From NCBI RefSeq assembly GCF_000006445.2, contig NC_006045.2, positions 806,001-870,000 on the forward strand: a DNA stretch of 64,000 nt. The letters run 5' to 3'. Origin of the DNA: Debaryomyces hansenii CBS767 (lineage: Eukaryota; Ascomycota; Pichiomycetes; Serinales; Debaryomycetaceae). Position numbers and translations under genes: made by a program. The notes beneath the pieces were generated by a model that did not search any database, was not told where the DNA came from, and worked only from the letters and a program-made list of their open reading frames with translations. Positions 49,438 through 59,700 of this stretch are shown here, one piece after another (within the stretch, counting starts at the first letter, position 1; every line of letters starts with the position of its first letter).

Positions 49438-49736
49438 GGGCTTTCCTCTGTTGATTGGAAATTTTCACTTCACTGTTTCTGTTAGATTAGAACTCCTGTG
49501 CTAAGTTTTTGCAGAATTGAACCTTTTGATGGCATCATGAACCAACGACCTTGTATTTACAATAAGATATCTATATAGCTTAAGATCAAGAAGAAGAGTA
49601 ATAGTAATAATTCATGTAGGGCAATAATATCAATCTGATTTTGTGTAAGCTGATGCCCAATATCGAAGATATCTAGGAAAACGTAGATTTAATGAAGTAG
49701 GCCATATTATCGACCCCTAATTGTAAAAATAGAGAC

Positions 49737-50954
49737 ATGCCCCCCGTCATAAACGATAGTGAAGATGATGAAAGATATTCTGAAGCTGATTCATCAGCAA
49801 TAGCTTTAGATCAAGATGAGGAAGCTGGTGAGCAATATAATAATCTTAACTATGCCAAAGACCAGGACTCAGACTTATCATCAGTGTTGAGTGACGATAA
49901 CGACGGCGACGATAAGCAAGGTGGGGATGACGAAGAAAATGAAGAAGAAGAAGAAGAAGAGGATGAGGAAGCTGAAGAACAAGAACAAGAACAAGAACAA
50001 GAACAAGAATCAAGTGATTTAGATGAAGCTGCTGAGGATGTCACTAAGGTTCCAGCAGACGATGAAGGTGAAGAAGAGGAGGAGGAGGAGGAAGAGGAGG
50101 ACGAGGGCGATTTGGAAGACCTAGATGAAGAAGAAGAGGAAGAAGAGGAGGAGGAGGAAGAAGATATACCAAGTATTAGTGATGAAGAAGATAATTACAA
50201 ATTAGAAGATCTCGATGAGATTGACGATGACTTAGAATTAAGGGAGGAAGAAGAAGAGGAAATTCCTAAGCTGGTTTCCCCTGCAAAGGTTGGTGCCAGA
50301 ACATCTAGCAGGTTGAAGCACGATCCTGTTCCAGCAACAACAAGAGAAACCAGAAAACGTCAATTGACGCTTTACGATGAAGAAGACGAAGACGAATACG
50401 AGGACGAATACGAAGATACGCCTAAAAGATCAGCCAGGAAAAATCGCCGTGGACCTGAGCCTGAAGCACAACCGCAAGATCTCGACGAGGATTTGATACT
50501 AACAGACGAAGAAGTGGAGTACAATCCGCGTGCCAACCCTGACTTATCCAAGATGACAGAAAGACAAAGATCCCGGTACATGGAAGAGGAGGTCGACACC
50601 AAAAAGGAGTTCCTTGAGTTGGACGATAATATGAATAATTCAAAGAAGGCCAGGCCAAAGAAGACCGAAACAGAACAACAGATCGCCCTTAAAAAAGCTG
50701 AAAGCGCTAGAAGAAGACAGGATTACAAGATGAAGGTTTTAGAAGAAGAAAAGAGGGATACTTTGAATAAGTTATTGAAGAGAAGAGCCAACAAAACTAG
50801 GGAAGTAGATGATAAAGAAGGCAGTGCGGATATATTCAAACTGGCATTAAAGCCAAGACGACCAATCTTGGACCACCCGGCCCTAACCACCTGGGTCTCT
50901 AACACTACCACCCTTGACGGGAACTCAGTCTTACGTTTCCCAGCTCCTAATTAG
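49737..50954 (+). CDS. IES2: INO80 complex subunit Ies2
   Basis: 405 aa. The first half is extremely acidic (runs of Glu broken by Asp, plus an EQEQEQEQEQ repeat, residues about 60-185). The C-terminal third carries the PAPA-1/Ies2 region: a helix of RRQDYKMKVLEEEKRDTLNKLLKRRANKTRE (about residues 322-353), then HPALTTWVSNTTTLDGNSVLRFP. Ies2 activates the Ino80 ATPase and sits on the Rvb1/Rvb2 ring side of the remodeller. The S. cerevisiae protein is 320 aa; the extra length here is acidic low complexity. Glu codons GAA/GAG dominate, a hypermutable tract. Confidence 0.88.
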   Translation: MPPVINDSEDDERYSEADSSAIALDQDEEAGEQYNNLNYAKDQDSDLSSVLSDDNDGDDKQGGDDEENEEEEEEEDEEAEEQEQEQEQEQESSDLDEAAEDVTKVPADDEGEEEEEEEEEEDEGDLEDLDEEEEEEEEEEEEDIPSISDEEDNYKLEDLDEIDDDLELREEEEEEIPKLVSPAKVGARTSSRLKHDPVPATTRETRKRQLTLYDEEDEDEYEDEYEDTPKRSARKNRRGPEPEAQPQDLDEDLILTDEEVEYNPRANPDLSKMTERQRSRYMEEEVDTKKEFLELDDNMNNSKKARPKKTETEQQIALKKAESARRRQDYKMKVLEEEKRDTLNKLLKRRANKTREVDDKEGSADIFKLALKPRRPILDHPALTTWVSNTTTLDGNSVLRFPAPN

Positions 50955-51343
50955 TGTATATATATATAGATAGGCTTATTGTATATCGGACCCCGAATCA
51001 CGTGTAGACAATAACAAACTTCGCTGAAAATTAAAGTCAGGGCCCTTCTTCAGTGTTCAAGATATAGAAAAGAAGCAGTAACGTCATCGCTTTTGATTTA
51101 GAACGTACTTTGAGTGTCGGTAATTTAACAGAGAAGATAATTCTATCGAGGCTGGTAAAAATTAGACAGAAAAAGCGCTGGATATTGTTGGAACAGGTCC
51201 AAATAGAAGCGATTGATAAGAATTTGAGAGAAGAAAGTTCAATTTTTTCAACGCAGAATACATTTAAATATTACCCATATAATATACCGAATTAGAATCC
51301 GATTAAGTCAGATACATAGCATAAACAAAGCATATGGGGTAGC
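50955..51343. promoter_or_regulatory. IES2-MFG1 spacer with Cbf1-type E-box and minimal uORF
   Basis: 389 bp. TCACGTG at 50998-51004. A two-codon uORF ATG GGG TAG at 51334-51342 ends one base before the MFG1 ATG at 51344. A 61-codon frame at 51110 starts at TTG and is not called. Confidence 0.55.
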
Positions 51344-52936
51344 ATGAACGGAAATCTGAATATGAATGTAATGAACATGCCAGGGATGAACATGAATATG
51401 GCTGGCATGAATAATAATAACAACAATAATCAGGCAATGGCAGCAATGATGCAGAATCAGAACTATGGTAATCCGTTAATGCAGCAGCCTCAGATACAGC
51501 AGCAACAACCAGCAGCACAACAAGGTGTTTCTCAAAGACCTGGGATGCAGCGAGCAGCTACTATTCAACAGGGGAATCCAGTGACAGGACAAGCACCTAT
51601 GGCGAAAATGGGACAATTCAGCCCAAATGGAGTAGTATCGGGGCCCAATTCTGCCCCTATCCCAGGAACATCTAACAACTCGGCCGGCACATCTCAAGGA
51701 CATACTCCTCAGATGGGCAATCAGCCACAACCTCCTTTGCAAGGACAATTTCCACCCCAATATCCTCAACAACCAGTACAACCGGTACAACCAGGTCAGA
51801 AAATAAATGGCGGACCGATTCCCAATAATGTCACGCCAATAGTACCGCAGCAACAACAGCCAACTCCGCAAAGCCAACCACGTCCAGGAATGCCTCAGCA
51901 GAAACAAAACATGCCAATTCAGGGTCAAATACCAGGAGGTCAATTACACTCCCCGATGCAAAAACAGCCAATTTCAAATAGTCCACAGTTCTTCAGAAAT
52001 CAAGAGCAAGAACAAATGCAGAATGAATTGAATGCAAAAATTTTTAAACGAAATTTGGGTAATGCTGGAGTGATTCGTATTTTGAATCTAATTGATCAAA
52101 TAAGTAATGAATCATATGATAACTTGTCCAAATTAGGCTTCTGGCAGAAGGTTATACAACTTTATTGTGTTCCTACTTGTACTATGAGATTAACTACTAC
52201 ACCACCTTCCTCCAAATATACTAATACCAATAACAAACCATCTAATGATAAGTTCACTTTGGACCCAGAGCAAAATAGAGTACCTCGCCAATTTGAATTA
52301 AATACATTGACTGCACCAAGGTTTTTTTTAGCTCAAATATTATCGGGTCAAGTTTCTAAATTATCCATTACCTTACCAGGTTTAAAGTTTCAGGTAATGA
52401 ACAATAGTTCAATTTTCATTATATCTCGATTGTCTATACAATATAATTACGTAGACGGTTCCGTTTCTAACGTTACAGGTACGTTTAAAATGTTGATGAA
52501 TAGAGAATTTCGTATTGAATGGATTGACTGTCAATGTTTTAATATTCAAAGCTCAATCGGCTTTGAAACTTTAGAAAAGCAGTGGACGAATTTTTCCCAA
52601 TCTCAATCAGAGAATGACAAAAAGGAGCATGGTAAAAGTCAACAGGAATTCTTCAACTATTTGCACCAATCTTCAAGCGCTATATCATTATCTGACACTT
52701 GCGGGTTACATGAAGATGCATTTAGAGTATTGCAAGTTGGAGATGTGATGTCAAATCTTAGAGCATTAATGGGATTCTCGGCAGCAAATAATGTTGCTTC
52801 ACCAATGAAGGCACTAGAACTTTTTATGACCACCAATAACAACCAGCAGCCTCAGAACATACAACCCCAAAATAAGATGAATACTAGTGATCCTACTAAG
52901 AATGGCGCATCACCATCTCCAAATATGAATACTTGA
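51344..52936 (+). CDS. MFG1: Mfg1/Adn1-like LIM-binding-domain cofactor of filamentous growth
   Basis: 530 aa. The N-terminal 220 residues are Asn/Met/Gln/Pro-rich (MNGNLNMNVMNMPGMNMNM), prion-like. A folded LIM-binding (SEUSS-like) domain occupies about residues 225-440: FKRNLGNAGVIRILNLIDQISN, KLGFWQKVIQLYCVPTCTMR, APRFFLAQILSGQVSKLSI and EFRIEWIDCQCFNIQ. In Candida and Saccharomyces, Mfg1 forms a complex with Flo8 and Mss11 that drives filamentous and invasive growth genes. S. cerevisiae MFG1 is YDL233W, next to OST4, whose counterpart lies 9 kb to the left here. A two-codon uORF abuts the start. Confidence 0.8.
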   Translation: MNGNLNMNVMNMPGMNMNMAGMNNNNNNNQAMAAMMQNQNYGNPLMQQPQIQQQQPAAQQGVSQRPGMQRAATIQQGNPVTGQAPMAKMGQFSPNGVVSGPNSAPIPGTSNNSAGTSQGHTPQMGNQPQPPLQGQFPPQYPQQPVQPVQPGQKINGGPIPNNVTPIVPQQQQPTPQSQPRPGMPQQKQNMPIQGQIPGGQLHSPMQKQPISNSPQFFRNQEQEQMQNELNAKIFKRNLGNAGVIRILNLIDQISNESYDNLSKLGFWQKVIQLYCVPTCTMRLTTTPPSSKYTNTNNKPSNDKFTLDPEQNRVPRQFELNTLTAPRFFLAQILSGQVSKLSITLPGLKFQVMNNSSIFIISRLSIQYNYVDGSVSNVTGTFKMLMNREFRIEWIDCQCFNIQSSIGFETLEKQWTNFSQSQSENDKKEHGKSQQEFFNYLHQSSSAISLSDTCGLHEDAFRVLQVGDVMSNLRALMGFSAANNVASPMKALELFMTTNNNQQPQNIQPQNKMNTSDPTKNGASPSPNMNT

Positions 52937-53250
52937 AGTTTGGACTGTAACCTGAATCAACGTAGCTGGTCTCGGTATTCTCTACGAATCATATTAACGT
53001 ATCGGAAGAGGACTTTCGTATTTTTAAATTCATCTAATAAGGAACTAGATATTCTCATATAAAACTTAACTCTATTGGTTATGATATATATAATAATGTA
53101 TAATACTATACTATACTATACTTGATAAGATACATTTATTTCGCGTGAGAATGATTTTGAAAAATATTTAGTACTGCTTTTTTATCTTGACAATCTACAG
53201 CATAAGCTAGTCTTGCATAGATTCTAGATGATGCTAGACTTAGTACCTAT
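52937..53250. other. Spacer, MFG1 / MGS1-like
   Basis: 314 bp, A+T-rich, with a CTATA pentamer repeat at about 53104-53121 and a TATATATAATAA tract just before it. Nothing else recognised. Confidence 0.5.
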
Positions 53251-55779
53251 ATGACAGATATGAAAGATTTTAAAGAAACGAGTAATAACGAAAATCTCTC
53301 CACTGAGTCTGATGGCAATATAAAAATGAACGTAGATCTACATGGGAAGATCACGGATGAGAATAATTTAATAAATCCATTAATCACGTCTGAAAAACAA
53401 TCATATGCAAACATATCGACGGAAAATCGTAATGATCATAATGATGATAGTCTAATGGAAATACAAGAAGAATACTCTAATGATAAGCCATGCCTATTTC
53501 ATGATGCAAATGGCAATCTGAACTTCACTAAAATATCTCATGACAATAATGGGGATAGCCATAGTGATACTATAACAAAAAAGATTAAAGAGAAAGAAGA
53601 ACAAGAAGATTATAATGAAGTAAATGAAGAGGAGGAAAATATTGAGACTCAAGCGGACAATCTGTCAGACGAAGAAACGGAAAGAAGGAGATTAGATTCA
53701 AAAATATTCGATAACATCCCGCTATTTGAAGTTATCAGACCAAAGAGCTTGAACGAAGTTATTGGTCAAACGCATTTAATTAATAATCATAATGGGACGA
53801 TCAAAAACTTTATCCGATTAGGATATTTACCGTCCATGATATTACATGGCCCTCCAGGTGTCGGTAAAACATCTATTGCCTCAATTCTAGCTCAGGAGAC
53901 TGGTTATGTATTCGTTGAGTTTTCTGCAACAGATGCTACTGTAAGTGATTTAAAAGAGTTACTGATAACAATTGAGAAGGAGAATCGGAAAAGGTCCAAG
54001 AAAGACATGGAATACCTCCGCGTTGTTGTATTTATTGACGAGATTCATCGATTTACTAAAACTCAGCAAGATTTCTTATTACCGTTTATCGAACTGGGAG
54101 TATTCACTTTTATTGGGGCAACAACATTAAAGCCTGAGACACGTATCCGTAGAGCTATTATTTCCCGTTGTCAAATATTTCAATTGAAGGCCTTAGAATC
54201 CTATGAAATTGATATCGTGATACATAAAGCCATACTATATGAAAATATCAGAAGAAGGATATTGCGCAATTTAAGGTCTCTTTTTTATGATGATGAATGT
54301 TTGAATTTGCTAATAAGACGATCCAATGGTGATACAAGAGCCGCTGTTAATTTAGTTGAATTGGTAAGCACGCATTATAATATAGACGATCTTGCATACG
54401 AAGCTGAAAAACATGAATCGTTTGTATTAAACTTCATTTCTTTGAAAAAAGCTATTGAAAGCCTCAAGATAAATCTTTCCGGTCTTCAAGATACCAAAAA
54501 TTTAAGCTTGTTCCTTAATTTATACGATTCGATGAGACATATTAAGAAGTATAGAACTATAGAATCAAGCCCTACAGAAAATAATTACGATAATTCAAGG
54601 TTAGAAATAAATGAGCTTGCTAAAAGTACTTCCTCTTCTCCCAAATCTGTATCTGGTTCATGGATGTTGAATAAAATGGATAGAGAAAATCATAATACGG
54701 AGCAGCTTAAGCATTTGGATAACAATAGAGATAATTCTTATTTGGATGCAAAGAATAAGGTTAGAGCAGTGATTTATAAATCAGAGAGAAATTCATTGGT
54801 AATGAAGATTACTATTCCTGCTAAACTGCTGGGAAAATTTGTGAAGGCCGACGAAGAGTTATTAAATCTGGACGATTCTAGTGACTACAATGAAGAGTTC
54901 AGGAGTAGTCAACATGATGCACTGAGTTATAACGATTTGGAAAAATCGTATATCGCTCAAATGGAAGTATCTGATGATAGCGATGTAGAGGCTGGCCCAC
55001 TATATTTTGATAAAGAGGACGGTATAAAACCAATAGATATGGGAAAGGTAACATTGACCAAGTACTTCGTTTTATCTTCGATTTATTCGTTGATATTGCT
55101 TTTGAATAGAGGAGAGACGCCATTTTTTATTGGAAAGCAATTAATTTTATTCACCGCCATATACTTGAAATCTGATAACTCAGATATGGGCAAAACAATG
55201 GCGCTGTTGAAATCATTTAAAAATTCTAATGCGGATATGTTGACTACGTTATCAAATTGTGTTGTACGACTCACCAGAGCTGAAAAATTAAACCTTTCCG
55301 AATCCCGTAGTTTCATCCTGGAATTGAAATACATAAAAAGTTACTGCTACCTGGAATTTCAAAAGCATAATAAGAAGAATGGAAATCATATTGGTACTCT
55401 TAATGACGATGGAGTAGCAGTGGTATACGATTCAAAGCTCGTTGAAGAATTATTGAAACCAGCTGACGAAATACCGAATAGGGCACCGAAACCAATTTTT
55501 GAAATAGAAAGGTTAGATACTTTCAGGGATGCGAACAAAGAGTTGTGCATGCAAATACCACACGATATTGATGATACAGATGATGGGAGTTTAGAAATTT
55601 TAAATTCGACAGTGATCGATATCACTGCAAGTTCTCTACTTGAATCGAATGTGGGTGGATTAGAAGTACGTGATTGTTCCCCTGTTCGGAGAAATCAACA
55701 AGATTCAAATTCTGATGATAGTGATGCCAATGAAACTAAGCTATCGCTAATCAAGAACCCTGAGACACAGCTGGAATAA
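53251..55779 (+). CDS. MGS1: Diverged Mgs1/RarA/WRNIP1-type AAA+ ATPase
   Basis: 842 aa, against 587 in S. cerevisiae. After an acidic N-terminus of about 155 residues the AAA+ core runs from RPKSLNEVIGQTHLI. Walker A is GPPGVGKTS (about 200), Walker B VVVFIDEIHRF (about 259), then FIGATT and IISRCQIF, SNGDTRAAVNLVE in sensor 2, and a degenerate RarA C-terminal domain (NRGETPFFIGKQLILFTAIYL). Two oddities stand out. No CxxC/UBZ ubiquitin-binding finger is visible at the N-terminus. The family's GATTENPSF is replaced by GATTLKPET. Residue 282 is CTG where relatives have Asn, Asp or Ser. Mgs1 acts with PCNA at stalled forks. The locus matches YNL218W. Confidence 0.8.
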   Translation: MTDMKDFKETSNNENLSTESDGNIKMNVDLHGKITDENNLINPLITSEKQSYANISTENRNDHNDDSLMEIQEEYSNDKPCLFHDANGNLNFTKISHDNNGDSHSDTITKKIKEKEEQEDYNEVNEEEENIETQADNLSDEETERRRLDSKIFDNIPLFEVIRPKSLNEVIGQTHLINNHNGTIKNFIRLGYLPSMILHGPPGVGKTSIASILAQETGYVFVEFSATDATVSDLKELLITIEKENRKRSKKDMEYLRVVVFIDEIHRFTKTQQDFLLPFIELGVFTFIGATTLKPETRIRRAIISRCQIFQLKALESYEIDIVIHKAILYENIRRRILRNLRSLFYDDECLNLLIRRSNGDTRAAVNLVELVSTHYNIDDLAYEAEKHESFVLNFISLKKAIESLKINLSGLQDTKNLSLFLNLYDSMRHIKKYRTIESSPTENNYDNSRLEINELAKSTSSSPKSVSGSWMLNKMDRENHNTEQLKHLDNNRDNSYLDAKNKVRAVIYKSERNSLVMKITIPAKLLGKFVKADEELLNLDDSSDYNEEFRSSQHDALSYNDLEKSYIAQMEVSDDSDVEAGPLYFDKEDGIKPIDMGKVTLTKYFVLSSIYSLILLLNRGETPFFIGKQLILFTAIYLKSDNSDMGKTMALLKSFKNSNADMLTTLSNCVVRLTRAEKLNLSESRSFILELKYIKSYCYLEFQKHNKKNGNHIGTLNDDGVAVVYDSKLVEELLKPADEIPNRAPKPIFEIERLDTFRDANKELCMQIPHDIDDTDDGSLEILNSTVIDITASSLLESNVGGLEVRDCSPVRRNQQDSNSDDSDANETKLSLIKNPETQLE

Positions 55780-55865
55780 TAGAAAATATAGTCGCAAGTT
55801 TTGTTTGTGGTTTTTGCAATCGTTTTTAATTATATATTTCTTTAGCTCAATAAGAGTACTAAACA

Positions 55866-56531
55866 ATGTCAGACCAAGACCTGATAGTAACAAAGAAAGG
55901 CGAAGAGAAGAAGTCTGATTTGGCGTTTGACGACGAACCTACAGGTGAAACTATTCAAAATGCATTTTCTTCGATTATCAAGTACATATTCATCATCGCG
56001 GGCTCGTTAATTAATTCTGTTGCCAGATGTCTAATTCTTAACGTCATAGTCCTATTCGGTGTTAGAGATAGAGTTAAAAAGTCCTTTGATGATGTTATGA
56101 ATATACAACTCAGCATAATCGAAATTATAATATTCGGTAATATTTTTCTTTTTCGTTTACTATGTAAAATAACTGGAACAAGAATAAAGAAACCCGATGA
56201 TTCTGATGACAAATATGATACCAGAGGATATTTGAAATATAGTGAAATACATCGCCAGTACTGGAGCCATATGGATATCACATACAAAGATGACGAGAAT
56301 GCTTACTCAGTTTCTACAAATATAAAACCAATAACAAAATTCCTTGATATAACGAACGACAAGACGCTTCCAGGTAACAACATAAGACAAGATAGCTCAT
56401 TCGAACCACATACTAATAATGAGAATTGTGAAAATGAATTGTCTACAACGGATGGTGAAGTTCATAAGAGGTACTTTTCATTTTATAGAAACAGAAAAAA
56501 AGTAGGAGATTCACAATCACTTGCATCTTAA
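55866..56531 (+). CDS. Two-TM protein, unknown
   Basis: 221 aa. Not recognised. A charged N-terminus of about 30 residues is followed by a hydrophobic stretch at about 38-66 (IIKYIFIIAGSLINSVARCLILNVIVLFG) and a second at about 80-102 (LSIIEIIIFGNIFLFRLLCKI), so a hairpin with both ends on one side. A basic KKP boundary is followed by a polar tail of about 110 residues ending FSFYRNRKKVGDSQSLAS. It lies 86 bp behind MGS1 on the same strand and runs towards eIF4G. No motif gives a function; ER or vacuolar membrane is a guess. Confidence 0.55.
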   Translation: MSDQDLIVTKKGEEKKSDLAFDDEPTGETIQNAFSSIIKYIFIIAGSLINSVARCLILNVIVLFGVRDRVKKSFDDVMNIQLSIIEIIIFGNIFLFRLLCKITGTRIKKPDDSDDKYDTRGYLKYSEIHRQYWSHMDITYKDDENAYSVSTNIKPITKFLDITNDKTLPGNNIRQDSSFEPHTNNENCENELSTTDGEVHKRYFSFYRNRKKVGDSQSLAS

Positions 56532-56739
56532 GCAATCAGATTTTATCGAATAATATATAAATGCGATATTGATTTAGAACAATATATTCCTTAACCTATA
56601 TTGACTAATGATAATAGAGAACAGGAAATAATTAATATAGTATATAAAAATTTTTTATGAAAATGCTATATTACAGATTAAACTTCTACTCCAGTAAAAT
56701 ACGAAGCATGATGCCGAATTATAAAATGAAACTAATAAA

Positions 56740-59700
56740 TTACTCAGTGCTTTCAGTTTGATCAACCGGAGTTGAATCTTCGTTCACGTTAACACTTTTG
56801 TCTTCATGTTCAGCTTCATGATGGTGCGCATGGTCATCATCATTATTTTCTTCATCATCTCCTTCTCCTAAAGCAGCAAAAATATTAGCATTTGATTGAA
56901 TTGATTCGGTTCTCTTCGAGTTCTCTCTAGGAGATAAATGACTGGCTGCTTGTTCTGAAGCGTTGTTTGGTCTATTGGATTGCGATCTTGAAGATTGTAC
57001 TGAGGTAAATCCACGCGAGTCTTTAGTTGGAGCTCTTGATTCAGATTTCTTTGATTGGTTACCCCAGGATGAGCCACCTCTAGAAGAATTAGATCTGGAG
57101 TCATTGGACTTATTCTTTCTCCTTCTTTCAGCAGCTGCTTTTTCGTCTTCTAACTTCTTGATCTCTGCATCATTATGAATCTCTTGGATAGTCTTAGGGC
57201 CTGCTTCTTCTTTAGCAGATTTCCATTTGGCAGATCTTAAATCTTGTAAATCCATCAACATAAATTTGATTCTCGAAGAAAGTTTACAATTATCTAAGAT
57301 GGTTTGAATATTATCGAAAACAAAATTCAAAACAGCTCTATTTTTGTCAGTGGTTTCTAATCTAGCACCAACAGTATTGACCAATTGGGTCAAGTTTTCT
57401 AAACTATCTTCCGATGGATCCTTAGTATTACTTGATTGATCTCTCAAACAGAGTAAAATGACTTGGTCATTCAACATGTTCAAGATATATAAGTGACCAA
57501 TGAATTTAACCAAACCAAGACCTCTTCTCTTGGCAGAAGCCATAACATAGTATTCATCAGACATCATTTCAGGTTCTAATGGAGTACCATCTTCATTTGT
57601 TGGTAACTTATCAGTCCATCCCTTTTCATATTCTGTTTGACAGGTAGTCAATAAAATTCTTCTGGCTAAATCACCACCCTTAGCAAATTCACCATTCTTA
57701 AGGCAAATATTCACATCCTTAATTTCATCACTCATTTGAGTACACATCTTGGCACAGAATTGAGCATACATAGAGGACCAATATGGTTCATCACAAGCCT
57801 TAGCGAATGTTAACGATATTATTTCTCTTACGGTCTTAGCATTATCTTCCCATTTAGATTGGTTAGCCAAGTTTAAGATGTCATCAGTAATTGGTTCGAA
57901 CATCTCCAAGGTTAATTTATTCAATAATGAATTAACCTTTCTTTCAATTTCCTCACTCTCCAAGATTTCTGATCCATCTGGTGCAAGCTTAGTTTCAGTC
58001 TTCTTAGCCTTTGATCTTGGAACCCATCTGTTGGCTGATTTTTCTAATGGTTTAACGTCTTCAGCTGGCTTGTCATCATGGTGATCTCTATCTCTACCGC
58101 CTCTCTTAGATTGGTTACCCTTTCTTGTAGATTTATCTCTTGGGCCACCACTTCCACCTCTTCTCTTAGATCCACTTCTTGAATTAGTTCTTCCGTCATT
58201 AAATTGACCTCTTCCGGACATTGGGCCATTAAATCTACCTGACATTGAGTTGCCAAATTTATTCATGCCTCTTGAAGATTGCGATCCAGCACCTCTCTTG
58301 TTAACAGTCGATACGATACCTAAATTCTCTAATTTAGATTTCCATTCATTGTCAAGTGGGAATTGTAATACATCACGGAATTGAATTAAGAATTGAGGAT
58401 CATATCTGTATTTCTTAGTTTCTGATTTCCATTTGGAATCGACACCTACAAATGGACTTGGATAAGTTACGGCAAATGGGTCATCAATATCTGAACTGGT
58501 GTGTAATTTTTCAAAGAATTGAGAAATGGTTGGTCCCTCATCCTTAGGTTCAGTTTCTTCGGTTTCCAAAGCTTTAGATTCATCCTCAGTGTCCTTGATA
58601 TCGTCTTTCGATTCTTCGTCGTCTTTGGCTTGAACTGAATCACCAGCAACTGCTTCTACTGGTTCCTTTGGTTCTTCTGTAATTGAATCAACTGATTTTT
58701 GGGCTGATTCTTCCTTTGGTTCTTCAGTCTTAGTCTCTTGTTGTGCAGTACTTGGTTCTTCGATATTTGAAATGTCAACCTTTGGTTCTTCCACCTTTGG
58801 TTCTTCTACCGTTGGCTCTTCCACCTTTGGTGCTTCTGTCTCTGGTTGTTCCACTTTTGGAGCTTCTTCCTTAGAAGCTTCAGCTACTGGGGTTGTAACC
58901 TCTGGAGCTTCTTCCTTAGGAGTTTCTGCCACTGGGGTTGAAACCTTTGGAGCTTCTTCCTTAGGAGGTTCAACCTTTGGAGCCTCAGTATTTGGAGTTG
59001 TAGCCTTTGGAGCTTCAGTCTTAGGCTCTTCCTTCTTTTGTGCCGTTGACGCCTTAGCAGCTCTTTCCAAAATCTTTCTCTTGAACTCCTCTGCGACCGA
59101 TAATTTACCGGTACTGGCAGCAGGTTGAGGCGAGGCAGTGGTTGGCGAAGCGGTGGTTGGCGAAGCGGTGGCCGATGAACTAGCAGCAGACGAAGTAGCA
59201 GGCGAGACCGAAGTGGACGCTGATACCGGTTCCTTAGGCTTCTTCTCTTCAGCAGCAGCGACGGAGGCATACGAGGTTGCAGCCGGTACCACTGGAGATA
59301 TGTGCGAAGTGACAGGAGATGCTGTTCCTTGTAAAGGAGACGAGATCGGCGTGTTGGTTGCATTGGACAACTTCTTCTTTTCTTCTAAATCAATCTGCTT
59401 GCCCTCCTTGGTAGTGATCTTGACCTTTCCACCTGGCAATGGCGAGTATGGTGGTTGTTGGAACGATTGCATTGGAGGCATGCCCGGAACCATTGGGGCC
59501 GCAGCGTAGCCGTATGGCGATGGATAGTAGCCGTATGCATACATATTTGGTGGATAGCTGTTATAGTTATTGTACTGGTTATTGTGGTTGATCTTCTGAT
59601 TGTACCCCTTTCTGTTGTTATAGTGCTGTCTGTTGCCACTGTTGTTGATGCTATTGCCATTATTGTTGCCATTGTAATTCTGTCTGTTATAATGCTTGTA

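Noticed and set aside
49512..49521. GGTTCAATTC on the minus strand, another B-box match
   Set aside because: The flanking bases cannot form a T-stem, and no A-box lies upstream at the right distance.
51110..51295. 61-codon frame upstream of MFG1
   Set aside because: TTG start and no family; part of the leader.
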